Below are positions 1 to 5,393 of a DNA stretch of 5,393 nucleotides, one piece after another. The translations under genes and the position numbers were made by a program. Positions within the stretch are counted from its first letter, which is position 1; each line of letters opens with the position of its first letter. The notes beneath the pieces were generated by a model that worked only from the letters and a program-made list of their open reading frames with translations, was not told the DNA's origin and did not search any database. The DNA is taken from positions 1-5,393 of the forward strand of contig QHXE01000271.1 of the NCBI GenBank assembly GCA_003222835.1, given 5' to 3'. This DNA is from Acidobacteriota bacterium. GTDB taxonomy: Bacteria; Acidobacteriota; Blastocatellia; Pyrinomonadales; Pyrinomonadaceae.

Positions 1-400
1 GAAGATCAGCCTTTATGTCATACATATCGCTGGACAGGCCACCGAGCTTATGATCAATCTTGCGAACTATCCTCTTGAGGTCCGCAAACTCCACGGCGAA
101 CACGTCCTGTCGCTCTCCGACTTGCCGAACTTCGACTCGAATGGCTTCCAGCGTTTCGCTCAATGGCGTGGTCATCTTGAGAAGTCGCAAATCGACTTTG
201 TCTCGGAAATCTATGAACTCAGCGCGGTGAGCTTCGAACTCGACGCGATGCGCTCTAAATTCGCCTTCGAGAGATTCGATCCTTCCTCGAAGAAAATCAA
301 ACGACGACTGCACCAAGCGAAACAGATCATCGATTGTGCGTCCGTCGCCTTCCGACGTTTCAGGTGAAAGTCGTTTAGTCGTCTCTTCGTCTTCGCTCAT
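1..400 (-). CDS. Coiled-coil hypothetical protein, C-terminus beyond left edge
   Basis: On the minus strand an ATG at 400-398 opens a frame with no stop for 133 codons, up to the window edge, so the gene is truncated by the window and not necessarily broken. The N-terminus (residues 1-20) is acidic and probably disordered. Residues 22-70 are strongly helical and contain three successive heptads, EFRAHRV, EFEAHRA and EFIDFRD (residues 47-67), with hydrophobic residues spaced as in a coiled coil. Residues 75-133 continue as charged amphipathic helix. No signal peptide or membrane segment is seen, so the protein is probably cytoplasmic. I do not recognise a named family; it looks like the short coiled-coil 'hypothetical' proteins common in Acidobacteriota and cyanobacteria. 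A purine-rich AGAGG lies 10 nt upstream of the ATG and a promoter-like sequence lies just before that. That the frame is coding is well supported by heptad periodicity; the function is unknown. Confidence 0.8.
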   Translation of the reverse strand, partial: MSEDEETTKRLSPETSEGDGRTIDDLFRLVQSSFDFLRGRIESLEGEFRAHRVEFEAHRAEFIDFRDKVDLRLLKMTTPLSETLEAIRVEVRQVGERQDVFAVEFADLKRIVRKIDHKLGGLSSDMYDIKADL

Positions 401-420
401 GATAGGAGGTCCTCTTTGCC

Positions 421-448
421 AGTATACTACGAGATCGGCCTGTGTCCA
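421..448 (-). promoter_or_regulatory. Candidate sigma70-type promoter for the coiled-coil gene
   Basis: Reading the minus strand, TGGACA (448-443) and TATACT (426-421) are separated by 16 bp; each matches the TTGACA/TATAAT consensus at five of six positions. The promoter lies in the gap between the DUF4350 stop and the coiled-coil start. A start of transcription about 7 bp downstream would fall near 413-415, leaving a leader of only about 14 nt. That would put the AGAGG ribosome-binding site (415-411) at the very 5' end, which is odd. The match is by eye and not scored. Confidence 0.5.
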
Positions 449-475
449 TGTTCCCGGCTTAAGACCCCAAGAAAC

Positions 476-1924
476 TCAAATATTCGATTTTTCGGCGGTC
501 TGCCTGACGTCACGAGCGCGCGATCCCAAACCAAGTCTATTCTCGATCTGACGCAATCGCTTCGCCATGCCCAACGCTTCTTTCGCAGTCGTTGGCGCGC
601 CGTTGATCGTCTCTTCACAGTTGCGCATCAGCGTTTCGAGTTGCTGCTGTTTGAGTCCCGATCTGGCCGCTACGCGCGCGGCAATCGCAGTTCGCGGACT
701 GCTGTTATTCAAACCCGCATAACGACCCAGCATGCGCCGCACTCGTCCGTAAATATTTTCCAGCGCCAGGTCATGCGCGTGAGCGCGCTGTTGCAACTCA
801 GCCATCGAGGCGACAAATTCAAGACTCGATCTGCGATCCACCTGCGGCAATGGCAAGGGCCGGGCAAAACGTCGTCCGCGCGACCAGACAATTGTCAACG
901 CGATTAACGCCAACTGACCAAAGAGTGCCAGTATGGGCGTGCCTTCAAAATATTGAATCAGCGCGTTGTGAGTTGCGCCGCGTCCTTGGTGAAATTCATC
1001 GAACGCGACCAGACCGCCGCCGTCGGTAACTAGGTTTATCGCAAGCTGAAGATTGTCTTCCCGGCTAATGCCATTGTTGGCAACGATGAACGGATCGGAG
1101 AGCAGCGCGATGCGGCCCTTGCCGTGCGGATAATCTACCAGTAAACCGCTGCCGTCCGACTGCACGAAGTTGACAACCGGCGCCGGCGATCCTGGTTTCG
1201 AACTCTTCTCAGAGGGTTTAGGGTCAGCGCCTTTGTAATCTTCGGATTCGTAATCGGTTGAATCGTCGGACGATTCTTCATCTTTTCCACGTCCGTGCTC
1301 GATTCCATTTCTGCCTAAGTTGCCGCTCTTCGTCTGACTGGCTTTTTTCGTCGTGCTCGATGCGATCGTTATTGTTCCGGCAAAGCGCGACGGCAGAATC
1401 GTTTCCACGTCGCGCGCCAGCAACGTTGGTTGAGAAGGCGACGCCGGCTTAACGCCTACAGTCATTTGTTCGAGATTGTTCGGATCCAGATCGTAGGCAG
1501 GGAAACTCGATGTGTAACTGGAAACCCTCCACTCACCCGATGCCGGCAACAAAGACGCGTCGGGATGTCGATCGATGATTACCAACCGGCCACCTTTGGC
1601 CACCCAGCGCAGCAATTCTTCGCTCTCCGAATTCGAAAAAGGCACGATCGTTTGGCCGACAACCACCACGGTGGTAGGCTTTGGGCCAGCCGCGCTCAGC
1701 AGCATGGCTGTCGAGTCGCGCCAGCGAGCGACCTGATAACCCGATTCGCTCAGAAAATCGAAAAGTGCCCGAGTGCCGGTGGCGCCGGCATTGAAGGTGG
1801 ATCGATCCGGCGACATTTCGGATTCCGCATTCCCTTCGACTTTCACATACGAAGCAGCGTTAAGCGCAATTAGCAACCCCACAACCACGACCGCGGTGAT
1901 TAATATTATCAGGCGTTGACGCAT
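476..1924 (-). CDS. DUF4350 domain-containing membrane-anchored protein
   Basis: A 482-residue protein of the DUF4350 type. Residues 4-24 form an N-terminal membrane anchor. Next comes a conserved-looking stretch with SPDRSTFNAGATGTRALFDFLSE (residues 38-60) and an alpha/beta part with strands TTVVVVG and GRLVIIDRHPD (residues 84-122), as in glutamine-amidotransferase-like folds. Residues about 190-250 are a Ser/Asp/Glu/Lys-rich, probably disordered linker. The fold resumes with GKGRIALLSDPFIVANNGI (268-286) and LVAFDEFHQG (305-314). A second membrane segment follows at 329-347, then a helical, Arg-rich domain to the C-terminus. The start at 1924 is chosen because it places the anchor at the N-terminus; no good ribosome-binding site precedes it. 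The frame stays open upstream to an ATG at 2008 and GTG at 2011, but those extra codons run through a palindromic repeat. Family function is unknown; relatives often accompany DUF4129, MoxR and DUF58 genes. Probably cotranscribed with the DUF4129 gene. Confidence 0.9.
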   Translation of the reverse strand: MRQRLIILITAVVVVGLLIALNAASYVKVEGNAESEMSPDRSTFNAGATGTRALFDFLSESGYQVARWRDSTAMLLSAAGPKPTTVVVVGQTIVPFSNSESEELLRWVAKGGRLVIIDRHPDASLLPASGEWRVSSYTSSFPAYDLDPNNLEQMTVGVKPASPSQPTLLARDVETILPSRFAGTITIASSTTKKASQTKSGNLGRNGIEHGRGKDEESSDDSTDYESEDYKGADPKPSEKSSKPGSPAPVVNFVQSDGSGLLVDYPHGKGRIALLSDPFIVANNGISREDNLQLAINLVTDGGGLVAFDEFHQGRGATHNALIQYFEGTPILALFGQLALIALTIVWSRGRRFARPLPLPQVDRRSSLEFVASMAELQQRAHAHDLALENIYGRVRRMLGRYAGLNNSSPRTAIAARVAARSGLKQQQLETLMRNCEETINGAPTTAKEALGMAKRLRQIENRLGLGSRARDVRQTAEKSNI

Positions 1925-1930
1925 CGAATA

Positions 1931-1998
1931 GGGTACGCACGCCTCCGGCGTGCAGGTACTAACTTCGGGCAATAGGCACGCCGGAGGCGTGCGTACCC
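1931..1998. repeat. REP/BIME-like double palindrome
   Basis: Two 23-bp arms (1931-1953 and 1976-1998) are perfect reverse complements separated by a 22-bp spacer. Each arm also holds its own short hairpin: stem GCACGCC, loop TCC, stem GGCGTGC, preceded at the outer side by GTAC. This architecture, paired inverted hairpins each with a fixed tetranucleotide at the base, resembles bacterial REP sequences arranged as a BIME and mobilised by RAYT transposases. No transposase is in the window. The element fills the gap between the DUF4129 stop (2008) and the preferred DUF4350 start (1924). It could instead act as a transcript hairpin that affects mRNA stability. The structure is seen directly; the REP family assignment is inference. 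Confidence 0.8.
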
Positions 1999-2007
1999 GG
2001 AACAACA

Positions 2008-3000
2008 TCACTGCATCTTCAGAGCTTGCAGATAGCCGCTTCGAAAATCATCCCAGTCACTTTCGACCGCCGGAGTGAATCCGTACCAATGAACTTCAAA
2101 ACTGTTGGTCAGCTTGCGCATCGACGCGTACAGCGATGGTCGTTCGCGTACCGAGCTGAGGTAGTCGCGATTTGTCTTATGCTGCGCGAGGCTAATCACT
2201 TTGCGATCGGCAAGCTCGCACAAAAATGCGATGTAGGCTTTGCGAATCGCCGCCCGCAGATCGCCGCTACGCGCCAAGCTTTCCGCCTGCGCAAGGAGAT
2301 CAGCCGAGCTTTGATCTGGTTCGAGCCGTTCGCCTAACACGATGCGGGCCTCACGCTTTTGCTTTTTCTTGTTACGGCTGCGAAGGAATCGCGGCGCGAA
2401 TTTCCAGATGAGAAAAGCGATCAACGCCAGTCCGACGAGGACCACGATTACTTGAGCGACCGCTGATAGAAGGCGCGAATTGCCTGGTTGGCTCTTGGGG
2501 AACAAACTGAAGAACCAGCGGAGGAATCGCATCCAGAGACGTTCCAGCGCGCTCCCTTCAGAGGCAGTTTTGTTGTACTCGGGGCGGCGCAAAATCTCGG
2601 CGAGTCGGCCCTTGTCTTCGTCCTTCTTTCCCACGCTGGATACTTTGTCGAGTTCATCCAGACGTTCACTGATCGCCAGCAGTCGCTCGCCAATGCGCAC
2701 GAGCGATTCAGTACGACGCGCGTTGTCTTTAGTCTTTTCGTATTCGTCAAGCGCATCGTGAAACCAGGAGTTGTCTAGTGCGATGCTCTGTCCCTGAAGC
2801 AGGATCGTCTCCTTCGCGGGCAATTGAGCACGCAACGGCGCGAGCGATGCGTTGGCTGACCCTTCATCTCTGGCAAGTTGTAATTGCTGGATAGTGCGAA
2901 TCGCTCCCGAAACTCGATGCCGGTAATCGGCCAGGGTAGAGGCGCGGCCGCTAACGACGCAGGCAGCGACGACGAAACCCGCAAGAAGGAGCCTCTTCAT
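2008..3000 (-). CDS. DUF4129 domain-containing protein with signal peptide
   Basis: A 330-residue protein. Residues 1-21 (MKRLLLAGFVVAACVVSGRA) are a classic signal peptide. Next is a largely helical, charged extracytoplasmic region (about 22-165), rich in Glu/Arg and suggestive of coiled coil around 80-125. A single membrane segment lies at about 180-201 and is followed by a very basic stop-transfer stretch (RSRNKKKQKREAR). The C-terminal domain (236-326) is DUF4129: it shows SGDLRAAIRKAYIAFLCEL, the KTNRDYL motif (275-281) and FEVHWYG (301-307), all typical of the family. By topology this domain is cytoplasmic. The family's molecular role is not established; it recurs beside DUF4350, MoxR and DUF58 genes. 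An in-frame ATG at 3027 would add nine residues but overlaps an inverted repeat; neither start has a clear ribosome-binding site. The stop at 2010-2008 overlaps a downstream ATG as TGATG. Confidence 0.9.
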   Translation of the reverse strand: MKRLLLAGFVVAACVVSGRASTLADYRHRVSGAIRTIQQLQLARDEGSANASLAPLRAQLPAKETILLQGQSIALDNSWFHDALDEYEKTKDNARRTESLVRIGERLLAISERLDELDKVSSVGKKDEDKGRLAEILRRPEYNKTASEGSALERLWMRFLRWFFSLFPKSQPGNSRLLSAVAQVIVVLVGLALIAFLIWKFAPRFLRSRNKKKQKREARIVLGERLEPDQSSADLLAQAESLARSGDLRAAIRKAYIAFLCELADRKVISLAQHKTNRDYLSSVRERPSLYASMRKLTNSFEVHWYGFTPAVESDWDDFRSGYLQALKMQ

Positions 3001-3025
3001 CAGATGGACATCGGTTGGAGAAGAC

Positions 3026-3134
3026 ATTGAAAATTGAAAATTGAAAAATGCAAATCGTAAATTTGCTCAACAGCGACACTCCACGACACTAGATGCCAGC
3101 TTAATTTTGCATTTTTCAATTTTCAATTTGCAAT
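3026..3134. repeat. AT-rich long inverted repeat filling an intergenic gap
   Basis: Arms 3026-3054 and 3106-3134 are 29 bp each and complementary at 28 positions, with a perfect core of 24 bp (3031-3054 with 3106-3129); the spacer is 51 bp. Each arm is itself a tandem of a 7-bp unit, TTGAAAA, with variants such as TGCAAAT. The spacer repeats CGACACT twice ten bases apart. The element begins 5 bp from the stop of the membrane-protein gene and its left arm covers the ATG at 3027 of the DUF4129 frame. Similar (C)AATTTT-type intergenic repeats are, from memory, frequent in some Acidobacteriota genomes. It would form a long AU-rich hairpin in the operon mRNA. It lacks the GC-rich stem of a normal intrinsic terminator. 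Confidence 0.8.
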
Positions 3135-3138
3135 TCCC

Positions 3139-4221
3139 TTAACCCTGATTAAGTCCCAACACCGCGCCGGTAGGCATTTGACCAGGCGGAGGGACAAACC
3201 TTGGCGATTTCTTGGTAACCAGTGCGGGCGCGAAAGGAGACATCACTCCGGGAATCTCCGGCATTTCAGGAAGGTTCTGCGCGGCCATTAGTTCGATGTC
3301 GTATCCTTCGTGGCGCACGCGTTCGTCAACATAGAGCAAAGAGAGTCCCAGCATCCAGATTGGAGCGAGCATGATGTGGCTGCATTGCAGAATCACTTGA
3401 TAACCGATCGCATACCAGGCCGGCCAAGCGCTGAAGGGCGAAATATCGACGCCGTTCAGCCAAGCGTACCAACCAAGAGGAATTATTAACAGCGCCAACG
3501 CGGAGTAAGTAGCGAAGAGGGTGAATAGCGCCATGGCCATCAAACGCTTCACATTGCCGCTGGCAAGCGAAAAACTTCGTCCCACTGCGGAAAAGACGGT
3601 TCTGCCTTCGACCAGCATCGCTTGCGGTACATAGGCTACGCGCCCCGCCAAAAAGAAAAACAAAGTTAGCGCCAGAACCGTTGCTACGATCCCACCCAGT
3701 ACACCGGTTATGCCGGCGAGCCAATTCGATAGTTTGATAAAAACTAAAGAGGCTAAGGCAACAAAATAGAAGACCATGAACCAAGCCATGAACGCGACTG
3801 AGATGGCGAATCCCAGCCATGACGCCATGAGGAAGCTGCCCCCAAGCAGTCCCCAGAAACGTGACTTCACCGCTCGATACGTGGTGCGCATGCTGACCGG
3901 TTCGTTCCAGAGTAGATGCGCGACCAGATTGCGCGTAGCTCCACCCATCACAATGATGCTGAAGAGCGATCCGCAACCGATGATCAAAACTCCCGCCAGC
4001 CACAACAGCACGAAAAGCGCCAGTCGCATCTCACTCGAGGTGGCTGTGAATTCGCGAAAAGTTATGGTGGTGATCGTCGAACCCACCGCCGAGACCAAAA
4101 CCGGCGGCGCAGCAATCCGAATCAACGTAAGAAAATGGCGCCGATAAAGCCGTACGGCGCGATCGATCAGATCGCCTGCGCCCAGCGGAGCGAGCGCAAG
4201 TTCACTGGAGGATGAATTCAT
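3139..4221 (-). CDS. Polytopic membrane protein, probably of the glycerophosphodiester phosphodiesterase membrane-domain-like group
   Basis: A 360-residue integral membrane protein. After a short cytoplasmic N-terminus with the family-like phrase GDLIDRAVRLYRRHF (16-30), hydrophobic segments lie at about 31-53, 66-93, 123-160 (long, maybe two), 166-195, 228-250 and 272-297. The segment after the last helix, LLYVDERVRHEGYDIELM (295-312), matches the pattern seen in bacterial membrane proteins annotated as having the membrane domain of glycerophosphoryl diester phosphodiesterase or related DUFs. No catalytic phosphodiesterase domain is present, so no enzymatic role is claimed. The Pro-rich tail (315-360) is probably disordered. 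The start is firm: an in-frame TGA sits directly before the ATG. The ribosome-binding site is weak (GGGGA about 12 nt upstream). It lies upstream of DUF4129 and DUF4350 in the same direction and probably heads their operon; such membrane proteins often accompany these clusters. Confidence 0.85.
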   Translation of the reverse strand: MNSSSSELALAPLGAGDLIDRAVRLYRRHFLTLIRIAAPPVLVSAVGSTITTITFREFTATSSEMRLALFVLLWLAGVLIIGCGSLFSIIVMGGATRNLVAHLLWNEPVSMRTTYRAVKSRFWGLLGGSFLMASWLGFAISVAFMAWFMVFYFVALASLVFIKLSNWLAGITGVLGGIVATVLALTLFFFLAGRVAYVPQAMLVEGRTVFSAVGRSFSLASGNVKRLMAMALFTLFATYSALALLIIPLGWYAWLNGVDISPFSAWPAWYAIGYQVILQCSHIMLAPIWMLGLSLLYVDERVRHEGYDIELMAAQNLPEMPEIPGVMSPFAPALVTKKSPRFVPPPGQMPTGAVLGLNQG

Positions 4222-4247
4222 TCATGCGCATGATCCCCGTTTTGTGA

Positions 4248-4260
4248 ACTTGAATCAAGT
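4248..4260. promoter_or_regulatory. 13-bp palindrome, candidate operator
   Basis: ACTTGAATCAAGT is a perfect 6-1-6 palindrome ending 27 bp upstream of the membrane-protein start codon. Its size and position fit a dimeric repressor site, but only one copy is seen and no regulator gene is in the window. Chance cannot be excluded. Confidence 0.3.
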
Positions 4261-4296
4261 CTATTTACCGCAATAGCCGAGAATTCAAGGGCACAC

Positions 4297-4313
4297 TGAC
4301 GGTACCGCCGTCA
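4297..4313. repeat. 17-nt inverted repeat in the leader region
   Basis: TGACGG and CCGTCA (4297-4302, 4308-4313) form a perfect 6-bp stem around a 5-nt loop. It is not followed by a T-run on either strand, so it is not a terminator. It lies just downstream of the candidate -10 at 4315-4320, where it could be an operator or an mRNA leader hairpin. Confidence 0.35.
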
Positions 4314-4314
4314 A

Positions 4315-4343
4315 ATATTACAATCCGCAGATTACCTTACCAA
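4315..4343 (-). promoter_or_regulatory. Weak candidate promoter for the membrane protein-DUF4129-DUF4350 operon
   Basis: On the minus strand TTGGTA (4343-4338) and TAATAT (4320-4315) are spaced by 17 bp, each matching the sigma70 consensus at four of six positions. The placement is sensible: directly after the terminator of the preceding gene and about 90 bp before the start codon. A weaker alternative uses TTGAAT at 4288-4283 with an AT-rich -10 near 4260-4267. Confidence 0.35.
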
Positions 4344-4377
4344 AAAAAGAAGCGTCGCCGATCACACAGCAACGCCT
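4342..4377 (-). terminator. Intrinsic terminator of the TPR gene
   Basis: On the minus strand GCGTTGC (4375-4369) pairs with GCGACGC (4358-4352) across a 10-nt loop, with one G-U pair. The stem extends by two more pairs (G-U, A-U) to nine. It is followed by TTC and a run of seven T (4348-4342). It lies about 50 bp after the TPR stop codon at 4427 and separates that gene from the next operon. Confidence 0.65.
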
Positions 4378-4399
4378 ATTAGGTTAATTCAATTTCCTT

Positions 4400-4416
4400 A
4401 GAGGTCAAAAACCTCT
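4400..4416. repeat. Small hairpin just after the TPR gene
   Basis: AGAGGT and ACCTCT (4400-4405, 4411-4416) form a perfect 6-bp stem with a 5-nt loop, 11 bp beyond the TPR stop codon. No T-run follows on either strand, so it would not terminate alone. It may protect the 3' end of the transcript or be incidental. Confidence 0.4.
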
Positions 4417-4426
4417 CCAAACTCTC

Positions 4427-5393
4427 TCATTCGATTCTTAGCTGCCGGATCTTATCCCTTAACTTCTCAGCGTCCGGCGCATCCGGCGCCAATTTGAGGT
4501 AAGCCTCTAATTCGTCCGCGGCCTGTTTCTTGGCTCCCCGAGAGCTATATATGATCGCCAGTATCCTGTGTGCCTCATTCATCTTTTCCTTTCCGAGTTT
4601 CAACGAGGCCAGCAGCTCTTTTTCTGCATCTTCGAACAGGCCCAGATTTGCCAGGGCCTGGCCAAGGAAATAATGCCCTACTGCGGACTGGTCATTTTTC
4701 GCTAAGGCTTTACGAAGAATCGGTACCGCCTCGCCATACCGTTTCATCATGAAATTTGCAATGCCGCGGTTTATCAGGGCGGCAAATGCATCGGGGACGA
4801 TCTTTAGTGCACTCTGAAAGGCCTCGTCGGCATTTTCCAATTGATTCAGTCTGAGATACTGAACCCCGAGTTCATTGAATGCGAGCATAAAAGACGGATA
4901 CTCCTTTATCGCCAGCTTCAGTTGCTCGATCGCTCCTGCATGGTCATCTTTCTTAGCTTGTTCGACGGCATTATTGTAATGGACCAGCGCACCTTTGGGA
5001 ACATTCACAAACTCTGCATTTAGAACCCCGGGCTTGGCCTCAGCTCGTCCCTTAAACTCCAGTCGAATATTCAAATTGTAGAGTTGTGGAGGAAATCCCC
5101 GGAATTGCCTGACCTGGACCTGCTGCGAATAAGGTTCGTATTCCTTTTCTTTATCGATGACAACTGTGTAATCGCCGGATACAAGCCCCTGAAATGCGAA
5201 TCTTCCATAGTCGTCGGTCATTGTCACACGGTCGCCCCTGGTCATGGTTTGCAGACGAATGGTAATGCGCCGCTCGAGACGCTGCCCACTTGGTACAAGG
5301 ACCATCCCAGTAATGGTGTTCGCTCCACCCAGACCCGTATCGCCTTCGGACGGCGGAATCATCTGAGCCGTTACTGGAACGACAAAGCACAGG
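4427..5393 (-). CDS. Secreted carboxypeptidase-regulatory-like/TPR protein, N-terminus beyond right edge
   Basis: The frame is open from the stop at 4429-4427 to the right edge. An ATG at 5362 exists, but the codons upstream of it read LCFVVPVTAQ, the hydrophobic core and cleavage region of a signal peptide. The true start is therefore outside the window. Numbering from that ATG, residues 14-85 form a carboxypeptidase-regulatory-like beta-sandwich (TITGMVLVPSG, then MTDDYGRFAFQGLVSGDYTVVID). Residues 121-295 hold about five tetratricopeptide repeats, for example HYNNAVEQAKKDDHAGAIEQLKLAIKEYP and LGQALANLGLFEDAEKELLASL. Both are binding or structural modules with no catalytic residues, so this is probably a periplasmic or envelope scaffold. 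This domain pairing is common in Acidobacteriota. The partner is unknown. An intrinsic terminator follows, so it is likely not in the operon to its left. Confidence 0.88.
   Translation of the reverse strand, partial: LCFVVPVTAQMIPPSEGDTGLGGANTITGMVLVPSGQRLERRITIRLQTMTRGDRVTMTDDYGRFAFQGLVSGDYTVVIDKEKEYEPYSQQVQVRQFRGFPPQLYNLNIRLEFKGRAEAKPGVLNAEFVNVPKGALVHYNNAVEQAKKDDHAGAIEQLKLAIKEYPSFMLAFNELGVQYLRLNQLENADEAFQSALKIVPDAFAALINRGIANFMMKRYGEAVPILRKALAKNDQSAVGHYFLGQALANLGLFEDAEKELLASLKLGKEKMNEAHRILAIIYSSRGAKKQAADELEAYLKLAPDAPDAEKLRDKIRQLRIE

Noticed and set aside
50..367. Plus-strand frame of 105 codons at the left end
   Set aside because: It is fully antisense to the minus-strand coiled-coil frame, which has clear heptad periodicity and a promoter and start context; the plus frame has none.
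416..907. Plus-strand frame of 163 codons starting with TTG, preceded by a perfect AGGAGGT at 404-410
   Set aside because: It lies antisense to the DUF4350 gene, the protein is Arg/Ser-rich with no domain-like pattern, and the AGGAGGT is the complement of the coiled-coil gene's leader. The SD match is probably coincidental.
1430..1873. Plus-strand frame of 147 codons
   Set aside because: Antisense shadow of the DUF4350 gene, with Arg-rich composition typical of such shadows.
1931..1998. The GC-rich palindrome as a CRISPR repeat or transposon end
   Set aside because: There is only one inverted pair with no regularly spaced direct repeats, and no transposase gene or target-site duplication is evident.
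3026..3134. The AT-rich inverted repeat as an intrinsic terminator
   Set aside because: The stem is AT-rich with a 51-nt loop, and termination here would cut DUF4129 off from its probable operon promoter; a dispersed repeat is a better explanation.
3326..4003. Minus-strand frame of 225 codons inside the membrane-protein gene
   Set aside because: It is an alternative frame of the same strand with His/Arg/Cys-rich, non-domain-like sequence, while the main frame has regular membrane helices and a family motif.

Overview
The window holds five protein-coding genes, all on the minus strand, so transcription runs from right to left. Base composition is moderate, with no sign of a recently acquired island. 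Secreted proteins with a carboxypeptidase-regulatory-like domain followed by TPRs, a DUF4129-DUF4350 gene pair, and families of short palindromic intergenic repeats together suggest a soil-type Acidobacteriota, perhaps of class Blastocatellia. This placement is an inference from protein style; the window contains no rRNA or other marker gene.

Layout from right to left: (1) A secreted regulatory-like/TPR protein whose first residues lie beyond the right edge (stop at 4427). (2) A 205-bp intergenic region (4222-4426) with a small hairpin, a convincing intrinsic terminator for the TPR gene, a candidate promoter for the next gene and two inverted repeats. (3) A polytopic membrane protein of about 360 residues (3139-4221). 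(4) An AT-rich, long inverted repeat that fills almost the whole gap to the next gene (3026-3134). (5) A DUF4129 membrane protein with a signal peptide (2008-3000 or 3027). (6) A REP/BIME-like GC-rich double palindrome (1931-1998). (7) A DUF4350 membrane-anchored protein (476-1924). (8) A 75-bp gap carrying a good sigma70-type promoter. (9) A coiled-coil protein that starts at 400 and runs off the left edge.

The membrane protein, DUF4129 and DUF4350 genes probably form one operon. In many bacteria DUF4129 and DUF4350 genes lie beside a MoxR-type AAA+ ATPase and a DUF58 (vWA-like) protein, in envelope-associated clusters of poorly known function. Neither partner is visible here; they may lie beyond the left edge. 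The coiled-coil gene seems to have its own promoter, and the TPR gene ends at its own terminator, so both are probably separate transcription units.

I see no clear undescribed system. The most unusual feature is that two unrelated palindromic repeat families each sit directly against a start codon in the same operon. One of them stays in frame, so the DUF4350 reading frame extends upstream through it to a stop-start overlap with DUF4129.
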